A stretch of DNA of 33,610 bases from an uncultured Alphaproteobacteria bacterium (GTDB taxonomy: Bacteria > Pseudomonadota > Alphaproteobacteria > Caulobacterales > Caulobacteraceae): NCBI GenBank assembly GCA_903860975.1, contig CAIOSI010000053.1:1-33610 (forward strand), read 5' to 3'. Shown one piece after another: positions 8,311 through 16,691 of this stretch. The translations under genes were made by a program, and so were the position numbers. Below the pieces are notes generated by a model, which saw only the letters and a list, made by a program, of their open reading frames with translations, was not told the DNA's origin and made no database searches. Numbering within the stretch: the first letter of the stretch is position 1; each line of letters opens with the position of its first letter.

Positions 8311-9330
8311 ATGCTGAGCCTGCGAAATTCTGCAAATATTCGCGTAACAGCGCACGCCCATTACATGAGGTATGGCCTCTTTGGAAACGTCATCCTGTAT
8401 GTCTTCCGTATATTGCCCTATCTTGAAAGCCGCGACATCTTTCCGCAGTGGGCTATTGGCGCGGAACTGTACGGAGCGGACCCAGACCGCATCATTATAC
8501 CCGGCCTGTTTGACTTAGCTTATACCCCGCCAGAAATTGTCGCGGAGGACATTGCACTCGAAAACCTCTACAAGTGGCGGCAATCTTACCTCGGTTCAGA
8601 TTTCGAAGCGCTGTCTAGATTGTGGAAGCGCTACTTCACCGTTCCGGCAAGGATTGAAGCCGCAGCCGACGAAGTCGGTCCCCTTGGCGAGACTCTGGGC
8701 GTGCATTACCGCGGTAACGAGAAGCTCACCAGCACCTGGGACAGCAACTTCATCTCGCCAGATGAATTCCTAGACGTGGTTGCCGACTTTCTCGCACAGA
8801 GACCGCAGATTCGTTCTGTTTTGATTGCAACAGACGACATGGGGTTCAAGGAGCGCGCTACAGCGAGGTTAGATCGGCCGGTGATTGCTCGCGAGCCAGG
8901 GCGTTTCCTTTTTGAGGAGAAATCATCTGCCGAGCGAACGGCAGAGGCGGACAAGGCGCTCCTGGACTGCGTGCTGCTCTCTAGATGCCAAGTAGTAATG
9001 TCGACATCTTCGGCGCTTTCGGCATTCGCCAAGGTATTGCGCCCGGCGCTGGAGATTTATCGCACTGCAGCCAGCAAATTGTTCGAGGATGCGCCTTACT
9101 TTCCAGTAGCCTACATCCCGGTCTACCGGCCCAAAGAGCCGGCGGTAGCTGCGGTCGTGGATCAGGCGATGATCGGTGATTGGACGCAGACATCCAAGTT
9201 CGCCAAATTCAGTAAGAACTTCGCGCACCGCCACCGCAGCATTGCGGCGCATCTCGCGCTCCGCATCCGCGGACGCCTTGGAATGATGCCGGTACAGATT
9301 TTCATGCGCGCCAAACCCAAAACGTCGTAG
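8311..9330 (+). CDS. Fucosyltransferase-fold glycosyltransferase (NodZ/GT23-like)
   Basis: The 339-residue protein has three features of the GT-B fucosyltransferase superfamily (NodZ, FUT8, bacterial alpha-1,2 types). VHYRGNEK at residues 131-138 is equivalent to the H-x-R-R/G-x-D/E donor-binding motif I. LIATDD at 171-176 corresponds to motif II. STSSALSAFAKVL from 231 corresponds to motif III, which binds the nucleotide. It has no signal peptide and a basic C-terminus. A GDP-fucose or other GDP-sugar donor is expected from the family but unproven, and no GDP-fucose synthesis gene is in the window. The upstream DNA is AT-rich. The gene converges with the methyltransferase gene at 9406. Confidence 0.72.
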   Translation: MLSLRNSANIRVTAHAHYMRYGLFGNVILYVFRILPYLESRDIFPQWAIGAELYGADPDRIIIPGLFDLAYTPPEIVAEDIALENLYKWRQSYLGSDFEALSRLWKRYFTVPARIEAAADEVGPLGETLGVHYRGNEKLTSTWDSNFISPDEFLDVVADFLAQRPQIRSVLIATDDMGFKERATARLDRPVIAREPGRFLFEEKSSAERTAEADKALLDCVLLSRCQVVMSTSSALSAFAKVLRPALEIYRTAASKLFEDAPYFPVAYIPVYRPKEPAVAAVVDQAMIGDWTQTSKFAKFSKNFAHRHRSIAAHLALRIRGRLGMMPVQIFMRAKPKTS

Positions 9331-9405
9331 CAGCACTGCGCGAGCCCAATCTTCAGGTTCGTCTACTGCTCCGCCGCGGCCGGGATCAGGCTGCCAGGCT
9401 ACCCT

Positions 9406-9939
9406 TCAGGGCGACACCGCGACGCCTTCGTTATTCAGCAGCCAGCGCTTGCGCGGCAGGCTTCCACCGTAGCCAGTGAGCGAGCCGTTAGTCCCGATCA
9501 CCCGGTGACAAGGCACAACGACCGCCACCGGATTGGCGCCATTCGCGAGGCCCACGGCGCGAACAGCAGTTGGGCGGCCAATGCGCTCGGCAAGTCCGGC
9601 GTAGCTGACTGTCTCGCCAGCCGGGATGGTGCAAAGCGCGTTCCAGACATTCAACTGGAACAGTGTGCCCGACGCCTTCCACGGCACGACTTCCAGTGCC
9701 CGAGCGTCACCCTGAAAATAAGCTTTAAAGGCGCTGCGGACGAACGACGGCACCCTGCCCTCTGTGACGCTCGTATTTGGATAGTGGCGCGCGATCCAAG
9801 CCATCATAGCCGGCTCGTAGTCGGTCCAGTTGAAGGCCCGCAAACAGCCCATCTCGTCGGTGACCAGGAGCGCCGTGCCGATAGGTGTACTCAGCCGATC
9901 GAGGGTCAATGCCTCAGGCGGCGCATTGCTGGTAGGCAT
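9406..9939 (-). CDS. ogt: Methylated-DNA--protein-cysteine methyltransferase (O6-alkylguanine repair)
   Basis: The 177-residue protein ends in the canonical methyltransferase domain. The active-site motif is VPCHRVIG with Cys144 as the alkyl acceptor. An arginine-finger and DNA-binding helix (RPTAVRAVGLANGANP) lies before it, and a late GYGGSLPRKRWLL matches the substrate pocket. It transfers O6-alkyl groups from guanine onto itself irreversibly. I chose the ATG at 9939, which overlaps the 3' end of the Ada/AlkA gene by 26 bases. An ATG at 9960 is also possible. The annotation extending to 10158 would add residues unlike the family. The two genes form an alkylation-repair operon. Confidence 0.9.
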   Translation of the reverse strand: MPTSNAPPEALTLDRLSTPIGTALLVTDEMGCLRAFNWTDYEPAMMAWIARHYPNTSVTEGRVPSFVRSAFKAYFQGDARALEVVPWKASGTLFQLNVWNALCTIPAGETVSYAGLAERIGRPTAVRAVGLANGANPVAVVVPCHRVIGTNGSLTGYGGSLPRKRWLLNNEGVAVSP

Positions 9940-11437
9940 CGGTCTTGATCCTCTTGGCATGTGTCGTCTTCGGAAGCAGGTCGGCATCAGCCGCCCAGAG
10001 GTGTTGCGCGGCGTAAGCCCGCCAGGGCCGCCAAGTCTCTGCGCGCTCGAGCAGTTCGGCCGGCGTCGGCCGCTGGCCCGCTTCGTCAGCCATGCCTCGC
10101 AGGAGGCCGATATCCGCTTCAGGGAAAGCGTCAGGCTCGCGCAGTTCGCGCAAAGCAATATATTGCGCCGTCCACTCGCCGACGCCCGGCAATGCTTTCA
10201 GGGCCGCAATGGCGCTTTCGAGGTCTGCGCGAGGGGTGAAGATGGCAGGATCGGCGGCTACGGTCCGAGCCAGAGCTTCAATGGCCGCGCCTCGAGCTTT
10301 GGGCATGCCAAGCGTAGCGATATCCTGGCCCACAATCTGATCAGGTGCCGGAAAGGCCCTTGTTAGGCCTAGGCTGGCAGCGAAGGGATCGTCGATGCGC
10401 GCGCCATAGGCATCCACCAGCTTGGCGGCGAGACCTCGGGCGGCAGTGACCGTGATTTGCTGTCCCAAGATCGCTCGGACAGCCAGTTCAAAGCCATCCC
10501 AGGAGCCGGGCGCCCGAAGGCCTGGCCGCGCTGCCACCAGCCGAGCTAATGCAGGATCCTGGCTGAGATGCAGCCCGATTAGCGCTGGGTCGGCTGTGAG
10601 GTCGAAAACCCTGCGAATTCTCGCAATCACCGCGGGCAGCGCCCCTACCTTCGGGAAGCGAATCTCGGCCAGCAGGAAATCGCCCGCTCCGGGAAACACA
10701 ATCACCACTCCCGCCGCGCCGTCGACCACAAGTGTTCGCGCATAGCGTCGCGGAGAGACGTTTTCGACGCCCGCAATCGCGCGGGCCGATAGAAAACTGA
10801 TGATCGCGTCCCAGTCATAGGGCGCCCGGTAGGGCAGCCTGACCGTGATGCCGACAGCCGACGCGCTCACCTCCTCCGCCCTAGATCGCCGCAATGCGCC
10901 AGGCGGTCGGCCAAACAACTGCTGAAAGGTCTCGTTAAAGCGCCGTACGCTGCCGAAACCTGCCGCGAGTGCAACCTCTCCCATCGGAAGCAGGGTCTCC
11001 TGGATGAGCTGTTTGGCCAGCAAGACCCGCCGGGTTTGCGCAACCGCCACCGGCGAAGCTCCGAGATGCTGGCGGAACAGCCGCCGCAGTTGCCTCTCGC
11101 CAACGCCGAGCCGCGACGCGAGAGCCTCGACGTCGCCGCCGTCCATGGCGCCAGCCTCGATTAGCGCCAACGCTCGCGACACCGTATTGGACGTCCCGCG
11201 CCACGCGCCTAGGTCCGGCGAGGATTCCGGTCGACAACGCAGGCAAGGTCGATAGCCGGCCTCCTGGCACGCTGCCGCGCTCGGATAGAAGGTCATGTTC
11301 TCCGGCTTCGGCGTCTGAGCCGGACAGACGGGACGGCAATAAATCCCTGTCGTCCTGACCGCACCGAAGATTCGCCCGTCAAACCGCGGGTCGCGAGTGA
11401 CGAAGGAGCGGCGACAGGTTTCGAAATCCATGTCCAT
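9914..11437 (-). CDS. alkA: Ada regulatory domain / AlkA DNA-3-methyladenine glycosylase fusion
   Basis: The 507-residue protein has three parts. Residues 1-80 are the Ada zinc domain with Cys34, Cys38, Cys65 and Cys68 in GIYCRPVCPA and CLRCRP. This domain repairs methylphosphotriesters and acts as the methylation sensor in Ada. Residues about 85-190 are an AraC-type helix-turn-helix pair. The rest is AlkA, with the hairpin-helix-hairpin LPGVGEWTAQYIALR and the catalytic aspartate in FPEADIGL (about Asp442). It should excise alkylated purines and may regulate itself on methylation. The C-terminal methyltransferase of Escherichia coli Ada is missing, but is supplied by the overlapping downstream gene. 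The start is ATG at 11437, with ATG at 11431 as an alternative. Confidence 0.92.
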   Translation of the reverse strand: MDMDFETCRRSFVTRDPRFDGRIFGAVRTTGIYCRPVCPAQTPKPENMTFYPSAAACQEAGYRPCLRCRPESSPDLGAWRGTSNTVSRALALIEAGAMDGGDVEALASRLGVGERQLRRLFRQHLGASPVAVAQTRRVLLAKQLIQETLLPMGEVALAAGFGSVRRFNETFQQLFGRPPGALRRSRAEEVSASAVGITVRLPYRAPYDWDAIISFLSARAIAGVENVSPRRYARTLVVDGAAGVVIVFPGAGDFLLAEIRFPKVGALPAVIARIRRVFDLTADPALIGLHLSQDPALARLVAARPGLRAPGSWDGFELAVRAILGQQITVTAARGLAAKLVDAYGARIDDPFAASLGLTRAFPAPDQIVGQDIATLGMPKARGAAIEALARTVAADPAIFTPRADLESAIAALKALPGVGEWTAQYIALRELREPDAFPEADIGLLRGMADEAGQRPTPAELLERAETWRPWRAYAAQHLWAADADLLPKTTHAKRIKTDAYQQCAA

Positions 11438-11495
11438 GGCCGGAAGATGGGCGTCGCAGCCTTCAATGTCTCGCGGTTTTCGGACATTGATGATA

Positions 11496-11520
11496 GCCGG
11501 AGGCGAGGCTCGCCTCCGGC
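11496..11520. repeat. 25-bp perfect GC-rich palindrome between divergent genes
   Basis: Two 12-bp arms (GCCGGAGGCGAG and its complement) flank a single central base. The element sits 59 bases upstream of the Ada/AlkA start and 100 bases upstream of the glycosyltransferase gene. It has no adjacent T-run on either strand, so an intrinsic terminator is unlikely in a region where both transcripts leave. It may be an operator for the Ada-like regulator or a dispersed palindromic repeat. Confidence 0.6.
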
Positions 11521-11553
11521 GGACTTACCATTCCTTCACACCCCCCCCTATAG

Positions 11554-11569
11554 CCTGATCACGATCAGG
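11554..11569. promoter_or_regulatory. 16-bp palindrome, candidate operator upstream of glycosyltransferase
   Basis: CCTGATC-AC-GATCAGG has perfect 7-bp arms and lies about 50 bases before the glycosyltransferase start. Immediately before it is a run of eight C residues (11541-11548). The symmetry suits a dimeric regulator, but no known motif is recognised. Confidence 0.35.
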
Positions 11570-11619
11570 AAACGGCGCAATGCGGAGGGAAGACGACTCC
11601 GCGTGCAGGCTCTTAAGGA

Positions 11620-12507
11620 ATGGCAGTGGCTCCCGAATCGCGCGCGACCGTTGTGATCAGCGCCCACTTCGTCCCGGCCCGGATCCCCTTTTTGGCCACG
11701 GTCCTCAAGGCTATCCGGGATTGGCGGATAGCGACGGTGAAGGTCATTTTGGTAAGCAACGACCCCGCCATCATGGCCGAGGTGGCTATTGTGGCTGCGC
11801 AGCGGGATTTCGAGAGCCGCGGGTGGTCACTCATCCTCGAAATCGCAACCGACATCGCCCATCCGTTCCATCTCACCTGGCATCATAAGAAGATGATCCC
11901 CGATTGGCTCTCCGAGGCCAAGGAAACAGACGATTATTTCATCTATATTGAAGACGACATCGTCCTCACGGACCAGAACATCCAATATTTCTTGAAATTC
12001 CTGGAGCCCCTACGTGAATCGGGTCTGATCCCAAGTTTCCTGAGATACGAGTTCCGCGACCAGGAAAAATACGCCGTCGACATGACTGAACCGCAACTGG
12101 TTTCGATATACCCGACCGTCACGGTAGATGAGGCCAAGTTCATTTGCCCCACGAACCCCTATTGGGCGGGCTTCATCCTGGATAAGAGCCTGGCGCAAGA
12201 GCATGTCCTCAGCGACTCGTCCGATCTCGTCCGCTCGGAACAGCAGTCCCCGTGGGATGTCCGGGAACGTGCTGCCATGGGCCTAACCTGGGAGGCCATC
12301 CCAAGTCGATACAAGTCCCGTTACGCCGTTCCGTTGGTCAAGGGCCGCCCCACTGAGGACTGCCTCATCTGGCACTGCGCGCAGAACTACAACACCATGA
12401 GCGGCACGCAGTTCGCTACCCTGCCGATCGATAAGGTCTTCGTTGAAGGTGACGTCAGCATGCTTGTCGCTCGAGCTGTACGAAAATTCGGGCGCTTGTT
12501 CAAATAG
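11620..12507 (+). CDS. Putative GT-A-fold glycosyltransferase
   Basis: The 295-residue soluble protein begins with an alternating beta/alpha pattern ([13 protein letters not shown], then VKVILVSND). It has IYIEDDIVL at residues 109-117, whose E-D-D has the place and shape of the metal-binding D-x-D of GT-A transferases. It does not match the common GT2 motifs closely, so the family is uncertain. It is the first gene of a plus-strand run with the UDP-xylose synthase and the flippase. The annotated ATG at 11620 lies directly after AAGGA. A GTG two codons downstream (11626) has better spacing and may be the real start. UDP-xylose made by the next gene is a plausible donor. Confidence 0.65.
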   Translation: MAVAPESRATVVISAHFVPARIPFLATVLKAIRDWRIATVKVILVSNDPAIMAEVAIVAAQRDFESRGWSLILEIATDIAHPFHLTWHHKKMIPDWLSEAKETDDYFIYIEDDIVLTDQNIQYFLKFLEPLRESGLIPSFLRYEFRDQEKYAVDMTEPQLVSIYPTVTVDEAKFICPTNPYWAGFILDKSLAQEHVLSDSSDLVRSEQQSPWDVRERAAMGLTWEAIPSRYKSRYAVPLVKGRPTEDCLIWHCAQNYNTMSGTQFATLPIDKVFVEGDVSMLVARAVRKFGRLFK

Positions 12508-12530
12508 ATAAGATGTGAGGGGGTCTATAG

Positions 12531-13511
12531 ATGGCCAATACCGTTCTGGTTACTGGTGGCGCCGGCTTTGTAGGTTCGCATCTGTGCGACCGACTGGTGA
12601 AGGAAGGCCGCGACGTATTGTGCGTCGATAACTTTTTTACCGGGGATCGCGAGAACATCCGGCATCTGATTGGGAACACCCAATTCGAGCTGCTGCGCCA
12701 CGACGTGACCTTCCCGCTCTATGTGGAGGTCGACCAGATCTACAACCTAGCCTGCCCAGCCTCCCCAATTCACTACCAGCGCGATCCGGTCCAGACGACG
12801 AAAACCAGCGTCATGGGCGCGATCAACATGCTGGGGCTGGCCAAGCGCCTGAAGGTACGTATCCTTCAGGCCTCTACATCCGAGGTCTATGGTGATCCCG
12901 AGGTTCATCCGCAGCCCGAGAGTTATTGGGGCCGGGTGAACCCAATCGGAATTCGTGCCTGCTATGATGAAGGCAAACGCTGCGCGGAGACTCTCTTCTT
13001 CGATTATTGGCGTCAGCATCAATTGCCGATCAAGGTCGCGCGCATCTTCAACACCTACGGCCCGCGGATGAGCCCCGATGACGGTCGGGTCGTCTCGAAC
13101 TTCATTGTCCAGGCGCTTAGAGGCGAGGACATCACCATCTTTGGCGACGGCAGCCAGTCGCGGTCCTTCTGTTTCGTCTCAGATCTCGTCGACGGATTCC
13201 TAGCCCTGATGGCAAGCCCCACAGAACTGACTGGTCCGGTCAACCTGGGCCGGCCGGATGAATTCACCATGCTGGAATTGGCGGAGATCGTTATCGAACT
13301 TACCGGTTCGAAGTCCCAGCTGACCCGTCGGCCGTTGCCGCAGGACGACCCTCGCGTTCGCAAACCAGACATCGAGCAGGCTCGCGAAAAGCTGGGCTGG
13401 GAACCGAAGACACCGCTTCGCGACGGGCTGCGGATGACCATCGACTATTTTGACGCAAAACTACGCGGCGACCCGGAGGCGGCGACGACATGGGACAAGC
13501 GAGCAGCCTAA
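12531..13511 (+). CDS. uxs: UDP-glucuronate decarboxylase (UDP-xylose synthase)
   Basis: This 326-residue extended short-chain dehydrogenase converts UDP-glucuronate to UDP-xylose with bound NAD. The GGAGFVGSH loop (residues 9-17) binds [18 protein letters not shown] holds the catalytic Thr/Ser and Glu, and YDEGKR (Tyr145, Lys149) is the active-site pair. IFNTYGPRM and the [12 protein letters not shown] segment are typical of UXS rather than of GalE or RmlB. The length matches bacterial UXS. GAGGGGG lies about 7 bases before the ATG. The gene sits 23 bases after the glycosyltransferase gene, so the two are likely one operon. It makes a xylose-containing surface glycan likely. Confidence 0.92.
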   Translation: MANTVLVTGGAGFVGSHLCDRLVKEGRDVLCVDNFFTGDRENIRHLIGNTQFELLRHDVTFPLYVEVDQIYNLACPASPIHYQRDPVQTTKTSVMGAINMLGLAKRLKVRILQASTSEVYGDPEVHPQPESYWGRVNPIGIRACYDEGKRCAETLFFDYWRQHQLPIKVARIFNTYGPRMSPDDGRVVSNFIVQALRGEDITIFGDGSQSRSFCFVSDLVDGFLALMASPTELTGPVNLGRPDEFTMLELAEIVIELTGSKSQLTRRPLPQDDPRVRKPDIEQAREKLGWEPKTPLRDGLRMTIDYFDAKLRGDPEAATTWDKRAA

Positions 13512-13626
13512 ATTATGTAGCTGTGGCGGTCATGATCACACCGATCTCCGACTCAAGTCTGAGGGCATCTTGGAATTGCTTAGACCCCGTTAGCTCAACC
13601 GAAACGACCATTGCAGGAGCACCAGG

Positions 13627-15102
13627 TTGAGCGTCTCGCGCCACACCGGATATAATCTTCTAGGCCAGGTGATCCCCATCATCTTGTCCCTGGTAACGGT
13701 GCCGATATATCTGAAACTCGTTGGTGCAGACCGTTATGGCGTTTTGGCCATTGCCTGGCTGTTTCTGGGCTATTTTGGCCTGTTTGACCTCGGCCTTTCG
13801 CGGGCGAGTTCCTACAGGATCGCCGCCCTCAGGGACGCTCCGGCCGGCTCTCGCGCCGACACCTTTTGGGCAGCGTTGATCGTCAACGTCCTGATGGGCG
13901 TGGTTGGCGGCCTAGTGCTCTGGGCAGTAGCCGGCTACTTCTTCGGGCACGTCTTCAAGGTCGACGAGAGGTTGCGGCCGGAGATGGTCGCGGCGGTGCC
14001 CTTTTTGGCCGCCTCGGTTCCCATCGCTACCTTAACGGGCGTTTTGACGGGCGGATTGAGCGGCCGAGAAAAATTCTTGGAACTCAACACGATCTCGATC
14101 GTCTCGACAGCCCTGTTCCAGCTCATTCCCATGTGCCTGGCTTGGGTGATTGGGCCGAATTTGCCCTTGTTGCTAAGCGGTGCGGTGGCGGCTCGCATGA
14201 TGGCCGCCGCCTATCTAGCCTTCCGTTGCTACACAGAGCTTGCAGCCGGCCACCCGTTCCGCATCAAGCGAGATGAAGTCACCATTCTTTTGAAATATGG
14301 CGGCTGGGTGAGCCTGGCCGGCCTCTTCGCCCCACTGCTCTTCATGGCCGACCGCTTTGTTATCGGCGCGGTCTTGGGCGCGAGGGCCGTTTCGAATTAC
14401 ACAGTGCCCTATCAGCTCGCCAGCCGGATTCAAATCTTGCCATCCTCCTTGAGTTCGGCGCTCTTTCCCAAACTCTCAAGCGCTGGACCGGAGGAGCAGG
14501 AAGTGCTTTCCGAGAAGGCGACCCGCGCCCTTGCGAGCCTGCTGTTCGTCCCGTTCATCGGTGCGATCTTTGTCGTGGAACCGTTCCTGCATTTCTGGGT
14601 TGGCCGCAGTCTGGACGGGCAGGCTGGGGCTGTTGCGCGCGTAATGCTGATCGGCCTTTGGGCGAACGCATTTGCGCTCTTAGCGTTCACGCGCATCGAG
14701 GCGTCAGGACGGCCCGACATGATCACAAAGATCATGCTGGTGGAGTGCCCACCCTATTTCGTGGCCCTGTACTTCGGGATGATGTCCTTTGGAATCATGG
14801 GAGCCGCCTTCGCTGCGGCGGGCCGATCAATTGGCGACTTCCTGTTGCTGACCTGGGTGGCAGACAAGAAGATTCGAGCTTGGCGGACCCACCTCTGCAC
14901 CACCGGTTTCCTCGCTCTCTGCGCGGCGCTGGCGTCTCTTTGGACGATCACCGACTGGCAATGGTGGCTCACCGCGATCGCTTTGTTGAGCGCCGCCTCT
15001 GCATGGAGCCTCTTCAGCATGCCTGAGAACCTCAGAAATCAGGGTCTTAGATACTACGAACAGTTCCGACGTCGGTTGACGGGCGCACGGCAGGAAGGCT
15101 GA
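13627..15102 (+). CDS. Wzx-type oligosaccharide flippase
   Basis: The 491-residue protein has about 12-14 hydrophobic segments typical of the MOP superfamily polysaccharide flippases. NLLGQVIPIILSLVTVP opens the protein, and AVSNYTVPYQLASR lies near the centre, both common in Wzx proteins. It should flip undecaprenyl-linked repeat units across the inner membrane. The start is a TTG, with AGGAG ending 7 bases upstream (13615-13619). No ATG is available near that point. The 115-base gap after the UDP-xylose synthase gene may hold its own promoter, though it could be co-transcribed. Confidence 0.88.
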   Translation: MSVSRHTGYNLLGQVIPIILSLVTVPIYLKLVGADRYGVLAIAWLFLGYFGLFDLGLSRASSYRIAALRDAPAGSRADTFWAALIVNVLMGVVGGLVLWAVAGYFFGHVFKVDERLRPEMVAAVPFLAASVPIATLTGVLTGGLSGREKFLELNTISIVSTALFQLIPMCLAWVIGPNLPLLLSGAVAARMMAAAYLAFRCYTELAAGHPFRIKRDEVTILLKYGGWVSLAGLFAPLLFMADRFVIGAVLGARAVSNYTVPYQLASRIQILPSSLSSALFPKLSSAGPEEQEVLSEKATRALASLLFVPFIGAIFVVEPFLHFWVGRSLDGQAGAVARVMLIGLWANAFALLAFTRIEASGRPDMITKIMLVECPPYFVALYFGMMSFGIMGAAFAAAGRSIGDFLLLTWVADKKIRAWRTHLCTTGFLALCAALASLWTITDWQWWLTAIALLSAASAWSLFSMPENLRNQGLRYYEQFRRRLTGARQEG

Positions 15103-15472
15103 CCTCGCCGCGGCGTGACCGGTTGGCTCCAATCTAGGGTCGCGGAGGCGAGTTGCCGCTAAATCCGGGCAATACGCCAAGCCCACGATAGCTGGCTTAA
15201 CAGTGCCAAAAGGCCACGATTAGCCTAACAGTGATCACCCGTCAGCGAGTCTTCGAGCACCGTCATTCCTTGCTTGCGCGACCGAGGGAACGGAGATGGT
15301 CATTCAAATCGCAAGGCTGCTCGGCGCGATGGTAAATCGGCATGGTGAAAGCCTATTCTTAACCAACACCGCAGTAGTTTCCGCCAACAGGGCGCGACAA
15401 TGCGCTCCCCCGACTCGCCTTACAGGGGAACCAAAATCAGCTAAAGTCCCCGCGCTGGACCGGGGGCGGACC
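15103..15472. other. Non-coding region upstream of the virB operon
   Basis: No gene is supported in these 370 bases. A frame of the lytic transglycosylase can be extended to 15296 but lacks a signal peptide at that start, so it was not used. The region contains two imperfect direct repeats (15183-15233), described separately, and probably the virB promoter. Confidence 0.5.
15183..15233 (+). repeat. Imperfect direct repeat pair upstream of virB1
   Basis: CCACGATAGCTGGCTTAACAGTG at 15183-15205 is echoed by CCACGATTAGCCTAACAGTG at 15214-15233. The two share CCACGAT at one end and TAACAGTG at the other, with a 3-base length difference. The copies start 31 bp apart, about three helical turns, as expected for two sites bound on one face of DNA. 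No matching known operator is recognised. Confidence 0.5.
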
Positions 15473-16081
15473 ATGCGGGGCATCACCATACTTCGGCCGC
15501 TCACATATCTCGCGCTCACCGGCCTCGCCCTTGCGATGGCCAGTTCCGTCGCTGCGCAGGTGCTTGAAATTCAAGCCGATGGCAGCCTCGTCACCTACTC
15601 TGGCCCCTCGGTCTATTCGAGCGAGGGCGTGCGCTCCCTCGTACCTCAACCGAGCATCGCCGCGCCGGCCCGCGCCGCGCCCGAAGATATCGCCCGGGCT
15701 ATTCAAGACGCCTCGAGCCGTTATTCGGTCAGCACACCACTCGTCGAGGCGGTGGCTTGGCAGGAATCCCGGTTTCGCCAAAACGCTGTTTCCACGAAAG
15801 GTGCATTGGGTGTCATGCAGCTGATGCCCGAGACCGCGCGGCGTCTAGGCGTCGATGCATCCGACCTCAAGGGCAATATCGACGGCGGTGTCACCTATCT
15901 GGGCCAAATGCTAAACCGATTTGGCGGCGACCTGCCCAGAGCCCTGGCCGCCTACAATGCAGGCCCGGGCGCCGTCCAACGCTACGGCGGCGTGCCGCCT
16001 TACGCCGAAACCCAAGCCTATGTGCGCTCGATCCTTGGCCGGCTATCCGCTGTGTCCGTCGCCAAGATCAGTACGGAGTAG
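15473..16081 (+). CDS. virB1: VirB1-like lytic transglycosylase
   Basis: The 202-residue protein has a signal peptide (RPLTYLALTGLALAMASSVAAQ, residues 8-29), a linker, and an SLT domain from about residue 70. The catalytic glutamate is Glu98 in AWQESRF, followed by GVMQLMPETA and AYNAGPGAV, all diagnostic for this lysozyme-like fold. It should cleave peptidoglycan in the periplasm so that the secretion channel can assemble. The ATG at 15473 directly precedes the signal peptide and has GGGGGCGG upstream. It is the first gene of the virB operon, 3 bases before virB2. Confidence 0.9.
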   Translation: MRGITILRPLTYLALTGLALAMASSVAAQVLEIQADGSLVTYSGPSVYSSEGVRSLVPQPSIAAPARAAPEDIARAIQDASSRYSVSTPLVEAVAWQESRFRQNAVSTKGALGVMQLMPETARRLGVDASDLKGNIDGGVTYLGQMLNRFGGDLPRALAAYNAGPGAVQRYGGVPPYAETQAYVRSILGRLSAVSVAKISTE

Positions 16082-16084
16082 TTC

Positions 16085-16405
16085 ATGAAACGACAGAAGA
16101 CCCTCGCCGCCGCCACGCTCGCCCCGCTCTCTCTGGTGGCGTGGACCGGTGCTGCGCACGCCCAAACCGGCGATCCCGCCGGGTCCTCGCCGTTGATCGC
16201 GGCGCTCGACTGGGTGCAGGGCACCTTATTGGGCAACCTGGCCACGACAGCGGCGGTAATCGCAGTCGCGGCGGTGGGCTTCCTGATGCTTACCGGCCGC
16301 ATGGATTGGCGTCGCGGGCTGACCGTGGTCATCGGCTGCTTTATCATCTTCGGCGCTGCTGCAATTGTTGCGGGAATCCGGTCCATGGCTGGCGGGCTCC
16401 ACTAG
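16085..16405 (+). CDS. virB2: VirB2/TrbC-type pilin
   Basis: The 106-residue precursor has a Sec signal peptide ending AHA|QTG at residue 26. The mature part has two hydrophobic helices at about residues 51-71 and 79-100, separated by a short basic loop (GRMDWRRG). This is the hairpin topology of VirB2/TrbC pilins, which polymerise into the pilus with lipid. GGAG lies 8 bases before the ATG. It follows virB1 and precedes virB3 by one base. Confidence 0.88.
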   Translation: MKRQKTLAAATLAPLSLVAWTGAAHAQTGDPAGSSPLIAALDWVQGTLLGNLATTAAVIAVAAVGFLMLTGRMDWRRGLTVVIGCFIIFGAAAIVAGIRSMAGGLH

Positions 16406-16406
16406 T

Positions 16407-16691
16407 ATGACGCGTCTCGCCTCCGATCCGGTTTTCGCGGCCTTGACCCGCCCCCAGATGATTGGCGGCGTGACCTATCCGTTCGCGGTGTTCAACCTGA
16501 TCGTGACTGTCGAGGCATTTTTGATCACGCGCTCGTTCTGGGCTCTGGCCCTTGCCGCCGTCCTGCACGCGGCTGGCTACCTCGGTTGCCTGCGCGAGCC
16601 TCGATTCTTCGACATCTGGATCACACGCCTGCAGACTTGCCCGCGTGTGCGTAACTTCGGCTTCTGGCGTGGGAATTCTTACCGTCCATGA
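16407..16691 (+). CDS. virB3: VirB3-like inner-membrane protein
   Basis: The 94-residue protein begins with the family pattern DPVFAALTRPQMIGGV. One or two membrane spans lie at about residues 24-65, then a short arginine-containing tail. VirB3 anchors the VirB4 ATPase to the inner-membrane complex. The ATG at 16407 is one base after the virB2 stop. The longer frame to 16365 would overlap virB2 and is not needed. It overlaps virB4 by 4 bases (ATGA). Confidence 0.88.
   Translation: MTRLASDPVFAALTRPQMIGGVTYPFAVFNLIVTVEAFLITRSFWALALAAVLHAAGYLGCLREPRFFDIWITRLQTCPRVRNFGFWRGNSYRP

Noticed and set aside
15296..15472. Upstream extension of the lytic transglycosylase
   Set aside because: It adds residues before an intact signal peptide, and the ATG at 15473 has a better ribosome binding site.
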